Shown here: positions 21,375-36,300 of the stretch, piece after piece
Numbering within the stretch: the stretch's first letter is position 1
Layout: every line of letters starts with the position of its first letter
Source of the DNA: Rhabdornis inornatus
Taxonomy: Eukaryota; Chordata; Aves; Passeriformes; Rhabdornithidae
DNA: 64,000 nt
NCBI GenBank assembly: GCA_013397075.1
Contig: VWZS01000187.1
Coordinates: 2,627,083-2,691,082, forward strand
Reading direction: 5' to 3'
The notes under the pieces: generated by a model
The model's input: only the letters and a program-made list of their open reading frames with translations
What the model was told of the DNA's origin: nothing
Database searches by the model: none
Program-made: the position numbers and the translations under genes

Positions 21375-24300
21375 CTGCAGAAAAGGAAAGAAGACAGTAC
21401 ACAGTGGTCAAGTATGCAGACTAAATAACTGTCTGCACCATGATACTGGAGTTTAAGCCCACAGTGAAGACAGACTGGCCAGTAAACACAAAGACTTGAA
21501 TGCTCAGTACCTCCTGCCCTGATCTGCCTTCCTAAGCATATTCCTTCGCTCTTTATGTTTGAAGACTGGTGCCAGTGCACTCTACAATCCCAGTTCTTCC
21601 AGCTACTTTTTTCACAGGCCTCCCTGAATATTCTCGTTCCCATCTTCAGGTTTAGTCTAATTTGTCATTGTCTTTTCAGGAGATGAGACAATACAAACTG
21701 GAATCTGTTTGGCAGCTGAGGCTCTCCCAGGGTTCAAATAACTCAGGTACTTATCTTACATGAGAATTCTGGTTATGTCCCACACTGTTGTCACCTGCTG
21801 CAATCTCCTTGTGCTTCCCTTTCCCAGCCATTCTTCATTTGTCAGTGTGCAGGTAGGTAGATTACTACCCAGCTGCCCTGAGCTTCTTCACACCAAGCTG
21901 CTATGCCTTTATTTTCCAGACCATTTCCACAATTTGTGAGAACTTTTTTCACACACCTGCTCCCTGATTGTCTCTCTTTACATTCAATAAGAAACATCTC
22001 CGTTTCATTGCTGAAGGCCTAGAGAAATCAAACACAGACCCTCTGATTTCAAAAACCACACACCATTACTCATGCTAGAATCACTCCTGGTAACGGGGAT
22101 GCAGATGACAATTTAGGAGACAGCATGCCATCCTAAAGGCAGCAAGCATCACGCAGCTCTAAGTCCCTCCACTGTTCACCCTTGCCATAGCACGGCCACA
22201 ACAAAACTTGGCTTGAGCCAGGAAGCAACAGAGGATGAAACTGGCCTTTGGAAGCCATTTCCCACATTTACACAACACTTTCATGGCAGGGCTGGGGCAC
22301 AGCAGCGTGGCAGTTTCATGCTGCTGTACACAGCCCCAGGCCTAAAAGGATAGTCAGTCAGCAAGAACTTTCCAGCCAACACTGTGCATCACATAAAATG
22401 GCTGTGATGTCCTGCAGAAGGGAAAGAAGCAAAACCCAGCCACAAAGCATTCTCAATACCAGTTTGTGACAGCTGCCCCTCTCCAAAAACAATCTGAGGA
22501 TACTTCCTTGCCACCCTCAGCAATCCCTCTGCAATCACCACTACCATGGCTTACCCCTGAGCCACAGAAGCGTCCCAGACGGGGCGCAGTGCTGTCGTAA
22601 CCATCGTAAATCTCCATGTAGTCGTACCCACAGTCAGCCTCCTCCTCTATCTCGAATAGTTGGAATATTAGCTCCACCCCATAACCATCTTCAGCAACAA
22701 TCACCCATTCACAGTTGGCTTGACCTGGGTAGTTGTTGTCCCCAAACTGAGCATGGGAATACAGATCCTTAGCTTGTACTTCAGCTTTTAAGAGCCCGCC
22801 ACACTCTGAAAGGAGAAAAGGACACAAAACAGTCTCTCCAAGTCCTTATTCCCAACAAAGACTCATCCCACATTTGGGTCAGCCATGAGTAGAGAAGACC
22901 TCCAGCTTGAAGTACAGTAGGGAAGGTAATTAAACACTGCACCAAACTAGAATAAACCAGTGAATTCTACAGTCACCCATGAACCCCCATGAACCCAAAG
23001 ACCCACAGAGCTTAGAGGAACTTGTTTTTTTCGGTACAGAACATACATGGAAAGAGGAGATCACTTTAAACTGGCAGGATAGGGGTCTTGACACATACTC
23101 TGGGAAACTGTATTAGAAAGTAATTGCTTTGTTCTTTGCACTTATCCTGTAGATGAAATTCTGACCCCAAGTATTTTGTCAGCAGGAAGCAGAAACACAT
23201 CAGAAAACTGGGGACCAAAACAATCCTTTTCTGGCCACACAATGCACAAAAGTAGCCCTGTTTTGTGCAGAACTGCTTTAGCAGAGTTTTCCCATAGCCA
23301 ATGAGGAAGACTCATCTTCACCAGTGCCATGTGCACAGCCACTTATTTACAGTGGCAGGCATTTCAAAGAAATGAATGTTGGCACAACACATACACCTCT
23401 GTGCTGCCACAGACAGGAGGCTCAAGCTGTGTCTGTCCACAGCAAAGCTCTGCTTCTACTATAATCAACCTAACACGGGCCTGTTCTGAGGCTGGGCTAA
23501 ACTGCATCACCTTTTCCAATGGTTGATGTGGAACAAAACAGTTGTTGCTCAACCAAATACTTCCAATTTAAACAAAAGAGCCTCAACAGAAATGTTCTAA
23601 TACCAAGAGAATTCTGAGCTGTTATGGGAGCTGCTATTTATGGTATGGTACTGGTAGTGGTCTGGAAGCAGAATGTACACCACTTAAAATTTAGGCTAAG
23701 TTTATTTAGGAGAACGGTGTGTCTGTTTATACCTAGTAAATAGCGTAGTGAGACTTGATGGACATCTTCTGGCACTGGGGTATTGGCAGGCAACCAGCTT
23801 ACCTGTGCTGTGCTTTGCCTGGAAACCTCTCCTTTGCACAGAAGCATCCGAGTAAAACCTGAGGAACATCTTGTTGGTAGAAGCCACTACAGGGTCTGGT
23901 TTCTTGCTGCCACAGAAGCGGCCAAGGATAGGTGACTTGCTGTTGGGCCCATCATACATTTCTAAGTGGTCATAGGCACATTCTTGGTGCTGCTCAATCT
24001 CAAACTCATTGAAGGTCTAGAGTAAGAATATGGAGAGTTAAGACAGCTGTAAATCTGAGTATGCAATTTAGCATAGGGTGAAATGTCAAGTGAGAAACAG
24101 ATCAAATGGTACATCGGTCCCACTCTCCCCACAACCTGAAACAGAATAACATGCTTTCAGACCAGAGTGATCTCGGGGTAGCAAAGATCAGAATTCCATA
24201 TCAGTGTGCTGTGCTGCCTCAGCCTTGCTGCCTCACATGGGTGGTACACGACTACAGTTATCAGCTGCAAGCCTCATAACACTTATTTTTCTGGATTGAA

Positions 24301-27300
24301 ATTCTACCCAGCACACCAGATGGGCTGTTCTGCAATATTACTTCCACTGAGCACAGGGATTATTTCCCCCAATACATGGGCCATCTGCATAGCTTTGGGC
24401 ATGTCCTGCCATTTGCATCAGGCCATGCTGTAAAATGGGCCTGACACTTCTCCCTCAGAGGGGCTGGGGGCTGGCTCAGCCACCACCTTGTGTAGATATG
24501 GCCCCAACAGAGTGGCTCAGAAGGACTGTTAGGGGTGGGAGGGCATTTATGCCATCTGTTTACAGAGGGCAATACTCCACAGTTGTCATCTGCTGGATCT
24601 CCTCCAAGCTGCCTCTCCTCTGCCTTGTGTCATCCCTCTGAGACCTTCTGCCCTTTTGCAAGCCAGAGCAGCCTCCCAGGAAACTCTCCTCCAAGAGCCC
24701 CAAGCAGGACCTGAGGGCATCGGCATCCCACTCACACAGTGGTGGAGGTGGGAAGTCACTTCAGCTCCTCACAACCCAGCCTGCCCCTTGCCCACTCTGT
24801 GGTTACTCACTACTTTCACCCGGTGGCCAGGTGTTGCAGAGATGTCCCAGGTGCACTCTTTTCGGCTGGGGTACTTATCAGGCCAGTTGGGACTGCTCAT
24901 CATTCCCTCTGCACCACTCAGCTTGTGCTCACAACCAGCTTGGGAGAGAGAAATCACATTGGGGCAGGTCTCACATGGCAACCCTGCAGTGTCCTACATG
25001 GTCCTCCCTGCCCACTGAGACCCCCTACAGGGCAGACATGGAAGGCTTCAGTCACCAAACAAGACCTTTTAGCACTACTCCACAGTTCTGGTGGGTTTGT
25101 CCTACACTTTTTTTGAGCTAACCTGGCAGATGGTGAAATGGACTATCTAATTCCTCTGGGCTTCATTAACCTAACCCATGTCCTCACATCCTAATCTATT
25201 CCTGCTACTCCTTCACCTCATCTGCCCTGTTCCTAAGGCCATGATGTCTAGCCCTCCACAATGTTGACTCTGGTGCTATCTCAGCCTTGCACTGTTTTGC
25301 CAATTTGGAGAGCTGTATCAGCTCATGGAGAGGTCAGACAAGGACCAGAGACCATATACAGGAAAGCCGTGGGAGCACATAGCAGGGATAGGGGTGCAGA
25401 AAGAAAGGTAATTTTGGCATCAGGAAGTGGTTAGATCAGCCCATCCTTTCTCTTCTGACTCAAAACACAATAATTAAATGAAGCAGCAGTGACCAGTCTA
25501 ATGATGGTGTCCCACAACTGCTCCTTTTCCAAGTCCAGTTTCTCATCCCCACCCTGTCCATCCCCTGTGGGCATATAGAGAGGAAGACTGGGGAATGGGA
25601 ATGGTCCTATTTCTAGCCAGTTTTTCAGCTAGCTGACAGTGCCCTTGCTGGTATGCTGTACAAACTTCCTTTCAGCACAGGGCAGGAAGTGCCCTGAACC
25701 AAACAGTGTTTGAAGTACCTTGGCTTTCCCAAGGGCAGGAGTGGGGACTTTACCTTCTTTACAGTCATGGCCGTTCTCATGCAGTATGAAGCCATTTCTG
25801 CACTGGCACATATAGCTCCCAAAGGTGTTGATACACTCATGCTGGCAACCACCATTGTCTTTGGAGCACTCGTCCTTGTCTGGGCAGGATCAAACCAACA
25901 AACACTGAGTAGACAGTGACACAGGCTACCACAGCCACCAGCTGAGAGCCCCACACCCAGGCTGGCAGACAGTAATGCAAACTTCCAATTCTACTGCTGG
26001 ATTACTCCAGTCAGCTTTTTAGCCCAGATCCTATTCTCTTCAACTGCCTCACATTTCATAAAACACATCTCAAATGTGTTTTATTTTATATTGTAAGTTT
26101 ATTGGTTAAAGACTCCTGTCTAAAAGAAACCTAGAGCAGCAGATGTCATTATTTAAGAATAGAGTCCAAGAAAAGCATCACACAAATTCACTAGCCAAAG
26201 TAAAAATCTACTATATATTTTCAAGTTTTTATGTGCTCTGATGGGCCTCCATTTCTAAATAGCTCTGCCTGAGCACAGTCAGGTGATGAAGAAGATCTAA
26301 AGTCTGAGCTGCTCTCTGAAGCTGAAATATGCCTCAGTGGATCTTGACTCCTGTATGTTCAGGACTATGCATTCCTCTATCTTACTTTCTGAGCATAGGA
26401 TTTGCTCATGGTTTCCAGTCCAATTTAATTTATGAGAAGTTTATCTCCAATTTTTCTTGGGACAATGCCCTCCCTAGACCTCATTAACTTCATCTGTCTC
26501 CTCACTCCCAAATGTATTTCTAGATGAATCATACCCACCTCATCCTACCTCCTCTTAGATTCAGTAAGTCAAACCCTTAGCCCTGATTCTACTCTGCACC
26601 TGTCCTAGTTCAAGGCTGTTTTGCCTGATCATTCCCTTCAAAAGCATTAATACTCCTAGGACTCTGCTGAAAAGACAGAACAAAATTGAATTTCTACTTC
26701 CAAATTACATACAGTTAACCTCCAAAACTGCCTGCCAACAAGGTACATCACTGACAAAGGATTGAGAACAGAGGATTAAAAACTTCCACTAGTACATGCT
26801 GCTTTGATGGGAATGATTGCTATATAGAACACTACTGTAAATCTTCTAGTTTCAGAGGAAAAAACTTCCTTTTAATACTCTAGGGACAGAAATAACTTCT
26901 AGGGTTAGGTTCCACATTGCTTCCTGCTGTAGAAGGACTGGAGGCATTGATGGAACTCATGCATTTTCCTGACACCACACTATGAAACTGGACCATATAC
27001 TGCACAGAGAACCCAAGATGAAGGTGACACAGAACAGAGCAACCAAGCTTTTAGATTTAATGAACCATATCAGGCTCTGACAGGATGTTGAACAAAGCTG
27101 ACCAAAACCAAGAGGTTCAGTCAGAGGAGACAGCTAAGCAGGTGAAAGAATACAGTCACATACCAGAGAAGTAGTGAACTTTAAAGCCTTTCTTGGAGAC
27201 TGTGTTGTCTGATTTGAACTCCAGTCTCATGTTGTTGCCATATGACGTGATTACTTCGGGCTTCTCTGAGCCGCAGAATTTGCCATGTAGCTTGGAATCA

Positions 27301-30300
27301 GAAGCCAGCTCACTACGAACCTCAACATAGTCATATTTACAGACCTGCCAAGAGAGGAAGAGACTTCTCAGCTCTGTGGCCTTGGAACAGAGCATTTCAG
27401 AGGAAGGGGACAGAGGCTTCACTGAGAAGGAACAGAAACAGCATTGTACTCAAATGCACTCCTAACTTGCCCAAAATCTCCTCTGTCAGTTTTCTCACCC
27501 CTCTGCTTGCTGCCCTGATCTTAAAGCATGGAGGTGTTTTTCAGAATAGCAAAGGTTCCATTGAATTTAGCAAAAGTAATTACTTCTACCTTATCCAAGA
27601 ACCTGACAGTGCTGAATGAACTTAAGTAGCCTCCTGAATTATATAAGTGCCAGTGCTCCCATTTACAGTAGGGAAACTCAGACCTGAATGCTTTGTTCAA
27701 ACTCCACTGTGCATGGCAGAGAACAGACTCTTTTCCTGTTATTTCCTTTATCCTTGAAGAACTCTACTGCATCCTTCATTTCCAACTATTTTCCTGCAAA
27801 AGCAGCACTGGGGAGGTATGAGTTGGGACACCTATTAGGGATGGAAAATACCTACAATTATGCAAAACTAGTAGAGAAAAGAAGCCCATTTTGCTGGTTT
27901 TGGCTGGGGTAGATTTAATTTTCTTCACAGTGACTGGTACTGGGCTGTATTTTGGATTCATGCTGAGAAAAGAGTTGATAATATCAAGATGTTTTGTTAT
28001 TGCTGAGCAGGAGTTGCACAGAGTCAAGATCTTTTTTTGCTTCTTGTACTGCTCCACCAGTGAGGAGGCTGTGGGTGCTCAGGGAGCTGGGAGAGGACAT
28101 GGCCAGGACAGCTGATCCCCACTGACCAAACAGATATCCCATACCAGAGGACACCATATCCAGTATATAAAGTAGAGGGAAGAAGGAGGAAGGGGAGACA
28201 CTTGGAGTGACATTGTCTTCCCAAGTAACTATTACGTGTGATGGAGCCCTGCTCTCCTGGGGATGGCTGAACACCTGCCTGTCCATGGGAAGGAGTGAAC
28301 TAATTCCTCATTTTTCTTTGTTTGCATGCATGGCTTTTGCTTTATCTGTTAAACTGCCTTTATATCAACCCATGATTTTCTCTCACTTTTACTTTTCTGA
28401 TTCTCTCCCCCATTTCACTGGGGGAAAGTGAGTGAGCAGTTGTGTGGTGCTTAGTTGCCAGATTGGCTTAAAACATTGCACCCACTTACAATAGAACAGC
28501 TTTAATCCTTCCACTCTACAGAGAAAGCAAATCCAGACTTCAAGGAGAACAGGCACTGTTATTGGTGCAATTACATCGAGGGTGGGAAAACAACCAGAAG
28601 CTCCACCAGTAAGACAGAGCCTCCTCTTCCTTGTACCCCAAGGATTTATCCAGTTCTGATTTAGCCAGTAGTCCCACCTCTGAGATGCAGGGACTGGTTA
28701 CGTACATCATTGCCTTCCAGCTCAAACACTTCGAACTGCAGAGAGATCCGGTACTGGGCTGGAGCTACCACCTGCCACACGCAGTTTTTGTTAGTAGGAT
28801 ATTCCTTGGGCCATCCAGGGCTAGTAATGGTCCCATTGAGCTTGGTGATGAAGCCCCCACAGGCAGCTGGAGAGGCAATAAATGAACACAAGTTTTACTT
28901 GGTTCTGTTCAGACACACAGACTGGGCCACAGTGTTAACTAGCAAATGAACCAGATCCTGGCTGGTGGCACATTTCAAATCCCAGCCTCCAGAACAGGCT
29001 TAAAATGCTGGGAAGTGTGAAGACAGAAAGTTCATCTGCTGTAAATCACCAGTCAAACACAACCAGTGAGGCTATGGCCCTGAGAGCCACCATGTAGGAA
29101 TAATTTCCTTTTAATCTCTGTCCTTGGGCTCACTGTGAATCAGTTGACTTGACATGTACAACACAGTGGTAAAGGCCAGCTTGGTAAATTTGCCTACATT
29201 CAGTGCTACAAACCTTATTATTGCAAGTTTATCAGTAATGGAATAATTACAAGATAATGGAATCCTAGGGAAGACATTCCTGTCAACTCTTCAATGGTTT
29301 ATTATATTTGGACTGCATCTACTCTAGGGAAAGTTCATGGCAAAGACAAGACTTCAGCTTTATTATCCCATTTCCTTTAAAAATTTAAGACATCTGAGCT
29401 TCTTGCTCTTGTGGGAGGGCAGGGCTGTTACCTCAAAGGAATAAACTTCAATTTGCTGCAAAATTCTATTTGCAACAAAGCAATTTTTTAAAATTTTTTT
29501 TTCTTGCTGTTTCTTGAGAATAATGAGATATGGCCACATCTTCAAAATCCACAGGGATAAAAGCTTTCTGTGTCTTTTTCCCCAGCATCATTTTGCATTA
29601 AGAGGGCTAACTCAAGGGAGCAGCTTCAATATAAATAGACTAGCAAGCAAGTGGTTTTGGAGAAAAAAAAAGGCAATTTATTCCGATGCATATTACTACG
29701 GTTTCAAAGACTATTCTGTTTTGCCCACAAATGAAGTTTAAAATAGGAGGTTAAGAGTGAAATTCAGAAAAAAATCCTGCCAAGTTATAGCAGCTTAGCA
29801 ACTGGCTTGCTAAAATTGCAAGAAATTACATAAAAGAAAAAGAAAAGCTTTCAAAAGCCTTTTGCACACACCTGACTGCCCTCATCAAGTCGACAGCACT
29901 CTTACCCAAATAGTTTGACAAAAGCAGAAGTCAGGGCAAACTAGGTGATGTTGAGAGCACCACTGATAGCATGTGAAGCTCCCTAAATGTCCCTACAGAC
30001 AGAGTTTTGAGACAAGAACAATGGATGGATTCTCAGCACACCAACAGCTGTATTGTTGGCAGAAGCAACACCTGTTGCATGAGATTAATTCTCTAGAAAG
30101 CTGACACAAACAGCTCCTATTATAGACATGGGGTTTTTTCCTCCATAAAAGAGGAAGGGAGGAAAATTCTCCTCAGTATGGAAAAGCCTGTTTTGCATGC
30201 AGACAAAACATCGATATTTTATTATATGAAGTAAATTCCTTTTAGAAAAACAAATAAATTCAGCCTTACATTTAAATACTTTTGGGCCACCCAATGGTTA

Positions 30301-33300
30301 GGCTGTAATGCCTACTTCCCTTATGTTGTTGCACTGTGGGACATCTGGTCTGAACAGCAATCTCTGGCCATGAAAGACAATTGTTTTTAGGGATGTTTAG
30401 CAGTATAAACCAGAGCGTTTTCAGGGGTTTTTTAACCAAAACTTGGTTTTCAATGGAAGATGTTAACCAAAAAAAAAAAAGTCAGTAGGGGAAAATGAAG
30501 TGAAATAAAGAGGATACAGGGGCAAGGAAAATCACTTCCAAGACTGTTCAATTCCATTTTTAGCTGTATTACCTATCCTACAGTCAGATGGCTCAATCTG
30601 TAGGCTACTTACCTTCACAGCTCTTTTTATCAGCTGTCAGCTCATAGCCAGGCTCACAGGTGCATTTGTAACTGCCCAGTGTATTCTCGCAGTGCTGCTC
30701 ACACCCACCATTGTCCGGCAGGGAACACTCATCCATCTCTGTCAGGAGAAAACCAGAGCAAGTGGCACTTTCCTGACCACCCCAACACCTGGCATTCCTC
30801 ATGCAACCCTTCTGGACAGAAGGATCAGAGCACTGACTGCTGAGCCAAGGCTGCGGGGCAGGCACTGCAGCAAAGCTCACAGGTGCTGAAACACTCTAAC
30901 ACCAGAACCATAAAGGACTACCATGACTGCTACTAGCCAACAGTGCTGCTTCTAAACACAAGCAAGAAAACACTGTCTCCTGTAAAGACTTCACTGCCTT
31001 TTGTTCTCAGATGCTTTTTGTTTGGGCTTTGTTTTGTTTGTTTTAAATTCCTCACACTCTTGAGTAACTTGAGCTACCAGGAACCAACCCATTATGGCAC
31101 ACACAGTGATGGAGCTGAGGGAGGTCATACCCCACGGAAGCTGGCAGGACACACAAGCAGTTCTGCTTTTTCACAGCCACATGAAGTCTTGCTACCCTAG
31201 ACTTTCAAGTCATGTTCTTCAATCATGTCTCAACAACCTGAACAAACATTTTAATATAAAGATAGCCACTGGCCTCTCACCCTGACCCCTGATTCCACAT
31301 GCATCCCTTAATAGATGGTTTTATTAACATGGCTGTGGTGGGTTAGCCTCAGCTAGCAGCCAAACTCCCACCTAGCTGTTGGTTCACCCCCTGACCTGCC
31401 ACTCCCGTGGAATGAGGAAGAAAACAGGAAGAATAAGAGCAAGAAAGTCATGGCTTGACACAGACAAATTATCCACCAATTACTGTTCTGTTCAAACAGA
31501 CTCAATTTTGGGGAATTTAACTTAACTTACTGCCAATTAATATGAATATTTGAGTGCTGGTTCAGGTATGGGCAAACAAAAACTGAAAAGAAATACATTT
31601 AAACGCTTACAGAAAACATCTTTCTGCTTCTCTTTCCTGGCTCAACTTCACTCCAAGCCCCTCTCTCCCTGCCTTGTACCCCTACAAGTTACACTCAGAC
31701 CCTTCAGCAAAGCCATGGGTGTGCAAAGGCAGGAGGGGATGGGGAGCCACAGCCAGTACATGATCCTGCTGCTCCTCCTCATTCTTCTCCCTACTCCAGG
31801 TAGATGAACGAACACTTCAACCACATAAAAACAGGTTTCATTGATACAAATGATTTGTTGCCAAATTGAAGATAACAAACAAGAATAATGCTGGAGATAT
31901 CCCATGAGATATACTTGACTGGGTGGACATATCTTCCTGGCAATGCATACTGGATGTGACCAATGGCTTATCCTCTCTAAGCTGATTGCAGGTTTATTTT
32001 CTCTGAAAACTTCGATATTACCACTGCATGTTCTCACAAAGCATAGGATTCAATTCCATCCTTAACTCTGATTTTTTTAGGCTGTTACTTTCTTTCAGTG
32101 TTGTAAGACATGTATTTGAAGCTCTATTCCTCTCATAATTCATTAAGGCAAAGCTTACCCACTGCTCAATCAGCTATGAGAAGCAGTCTGAAGAGTGCCT
32201 GCAGAGCCATCTAATTTGCTCCCTTTGCTCATGGAGTGCCTGGTAGTCACAATCCTGCTGGTAGAGACTGCAGACTTCAGATTCCAGCTTGAAACTCCAC
32301 ATGTAGCCTGCACATGTGTCTACACAGCTTTTGCACACAGACATCAGCTCTGCCCACAGTGCAAGCTGGCTACAAATTTTGCAGCTATGACTACTGTGAT
32401 GCTTGGTTCAAGCAAAAACACTTTGTTCCTCAGCTGAATTTACTGACATGAACTTAAAAATGCTCTAACCATCCACAAACTACATGGTTTCTGGTTCAAA
32501 CATGAGGAATCCAAGCAAACACTGAAAGAATTAGTCTGCCAGCAAAAACTCCACAGAAAATACCCGTGTCTCCAACTGTACTAGTGTACAAGTTTACAAA
32601 ATTTTACATTAAAAAAAAAAAAAATTATTTCTGACTATCTGTATCACAGAGAAAGCACTTCAGGTTCAGGTGTATAACTTTCTTCCCCTACAACCTTGTA
32701 GGTGAAACTCAAATTTTGGAAAATTACTTGCTGCGTCTCCATGCAGTGCTAATCTCTGAAAGATAACTCTGCCACAGTCAGCCTGCACTGTTCACTCCTG
32801 AAAGGAGCCAAATTATCTTCAGGAAGTGTTCTCTGTGCCTTTATGGAACCTGAGAAATTTAAGCAAGGAAATCTAGGTACTGTGGGAGCTGTCCAGAGAC
32901 TGAGATCAAATGTCACAGTATTTGCCAGTGATCTTGCAATCACCCTTCGTCACAGTCCATTAAGACCTCTCAAATTTACAGGCCAATATAATCTGTGAAT
33001 TAAACTTTATTTACCTTTTTTTTTTTTCACTTAAGTGCATAGTTTAAGAATTATGGGTTATAAGTTAGGGCATTTTGTGCCTCGAATGGTGAATAAGTGA
33101 ATTCATAGGACAGACTAGTCTGAGCCAAGGGGATTGAGCCCTGACATGTTTGCTTGTTGAAGTCTTAAGTTCATGAAATAAAGTTTAATTCACAGAGTAC
33201 ATTCTCCTGAAAATTTGAGAAACTTAAATGGACCATGACATCCTTAACACGAGACAAAAGTTAAGGTAGAAATAAATAAAGGACTTATGCAATCCAAATA

Positions 33301-36300
33301 TTGGCATTATAACCATTATTTCTGTACAAGTGCCACTGAACCTAAAACAAGCGTGACTGTCTGCCCCCCAGCAGCTCCAGAGCTATTTTCCCAAGCAGTT
33401 AGATATTTGGTTCTTGCCTCTAACAAGTCACCAGGATGCTGGTAAAGAACCATTTCTAGGGTCCAGCTTTTTTAAAAAAAGAAAAAAAAATTTAAATCTT
33501 AAGTCTTACGTCTTCCTGAAGAGAATCTCAGTTTAGGAATACATTTGTCTCCTAAAGGTCTCGGTATTCTTTTACTGGGACTCTCCTTGCATTTAGATTC
33601 ACCCTCTCTCCAGAGGTTTATTTTAGAACAGAACTTAAGCAGAGAGCTGGTTTTAACACTTCTTGTGCAGTATTAGTACTTCTTTGAAAATGTCAGTGTC
33701 CTCTGGCATGGCTACATGGAGGTGACATTCCATCCAGCTGTGCAACATTTATGCTGACACCAGCCCAGCAGAGTTGATTTCTGTCCTAATCAGGGAGGAG
33801 GTGTTCCTGCATCAGCATCAACCCCTCTACCCTCTCAAAGCAATTTGTACATAAATTCGGTATTTGCAAACAAATTGTACAAATAAATCCTAAGAACAAG
33901 TAGATAGAATGATAATGTGTGAATTGATAGATAGAATGAATTAATTTGTGGATGGCAGTAGCTTAAGGAATGAATTGTCCCCAGCTTTGACTGAGAGAGG
34001 TATTAGATCACATACCTTTAAAGAAATTTGCTGCAAAGCCTGCTTTATTGATGGTTGCATCAGATGCAAACTTCATCCATACTTTGTTTGAACTGGATTT
34101 GATGTCTTCTGGCTTCTCATAGCCACAGAAGTGGCCAATGAGTGGGCTCTGTTCAGTGGGGCCATCTCGGATCTCCAGGTAGTCGTACGAGCATGCATCA
34201 TGCCATTCAATCTGCAATAGGAAAAGTGTGTGCCTCTTACACTAGTATGAGTTCTTCCAGCCAGGCTAGTGACACAGTTAGAGCTTGGCCATAGACCAGC
34301 TCCCCAAAGAACTGTGGCTGCCACCGAGCTCTTCTGCAGTCCAAACTGCATTTGAGCCTAGGCACATCTCAGTTCTGCCACTGCTTCGTGGCTATCCTGC
34401 AGTGAAACCCAGTCCCTGACTATCTGCAAACTGCTTTTGCAAGAGAAGCTGTAAGAAACAGAGCAGAACAACTACAAACAAAAAGGTTCAAGGAATAGCT
34501 GTGGGGAGGTAGTGGTGTCAGCCCTTTGGTGAGTGCACACAAGCCACTGGAGCCTATGGGATAGATGAGATTTATGCACCAACCAAGGTCCTGTCCACTC
34601 CTGTCTGTGACTTAACATCAGTAAGCAGAGACTGATCACTGGCATGTAGCTAAGAGTGTAAGACATCCTATAAGCAGTAGAAGAAAACTTTTTGTGAGTT
34701 CTTCAATGTCTGTTTGCCATCTGGGAACACAATGTTTCTTTGAGGAATCACATCCTGCAATCTGACAAGTCCCAGTAACACCAACAAGAATTTTTGCCTG
34801 GATTGTGACGATTTACTTCCATATAACCAGAGTGAAACTTTACAGACTCATGAGTCCCTATCTAACATCATCAACACTTTTGAGCTCCTTCTAATTCCTT
34901 CTGTCTAGAGCAACAGTTTTTGAAAACTCAGCACATTTTAAACTTCAAAAATCAAAATCTCTCAGCAAACATCTGGTAAGGTAAATGATACTCTGAAGTA
35001 GTAAAAATATTTTTAAATTATCATTATTATTATTATTACCACTTTCTTCTTCATTTTAAAGGGTTTGTAGAAGCAAAATAATAGCAAAGTAATATAATAT
35101 GCAATGACATTTCTCACCTCAAAGGCTTGGAATGTGATTCCTATGTGAAAACCCTCAGAAACTGTGATCTTCCAGATACACTCTTTGGAAGGTCTGTAGT
35201 CATCTGGGTAATTGGGAGATTGGATCTGGCCAGCATCTTTGCGTATTTCTCCACCACAAATAGCTTCATAAAAAAGAAACAGCAAACCCGTGAGATTGCA
35301 AGTTTCTCTGCAGATAAAGCCCATTCCATATGCACCTTTCTCATCAAATCTGTTTCAGTATTGCTTGCTATACAAATGCAACACACAAGTCATGGATGTT
35401 TTTACAAATCTAACGTTTTGTCTTATGATGGTGTCTCCTATCGTGCTGTGCTAATGTCCTCAGAAGGTGAGCTCTTTGGGACAAAAAATTTTTATACATT
35501 TTTGTTATTCATACTCCTTCATATCTGCTTGAAACCTGCTACCAGCACTAAGAACCAAGAAAAGCAGGGGGGAGGGCATGGGAGGGGGAGAAGTTGCAAA
35601 TCTAATCCAGCCACACGATGGCAATATTAACAAGCACAACTTGAGCTGATCACCATCAGACCATCAGGCTGTGCACGAAAAATTAAGTTCTAGTGCCAAA
35701 TATAAGAGTAAGTTTAAATACTAAAATAGAATATTTAATGGAAATCTAGTTTAATACGAAATTAGTAAAGATCTTGAAGACAACAGCAGTTCAGTAAAAT
35801 TGTCTGCAAGACTATGTAAGAAATTAAAGTAAGATCTCGGGCTAAAACCTGTGTTACCCATGATGTATGGCACACATCCACAAAACACACGGATGTTTTG
35901 GCTGTGCCTAAAGTCCAGGAAACAAAAAGTACCAGCAGAAAGTACAAGAGAGATGGTACTGCAATGACACCTGGCAGATATCAACCTTCCTCACCCCTGG
36001 CTTCTCCCCACAAGGCATTGCATTAGCAATTCAGATATGGGTCTCCATTCAGTGTCCTGCAAACTGCTTGCACTGGGTAACACTGTCTTGGTCTTGCACT
36101 GTAAGCCGCTAATGTAACTGAGTTAAAAGCACTGCTTCATTAGTGCAGCTAACCTCTTTCTTACAGAATCAGTGCTAAAGCACCCAAAAATTCAGCTGCA
36201 GAGTACAATTCAGATTGCAATCTGAGTTCATACATTCAGAGCTACAAATGGTGCTTGAGAAAACCTCTGAAGGATCCTTTAAAGAACTGTCTCCCCCAGC

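Noticed and set aside
27892..28480. An intact provirus near the LTRs
   Set aside because: No gag, pol or env reading frames flank any of the five LTR-like segments; all look like solo or truncated LTRs.
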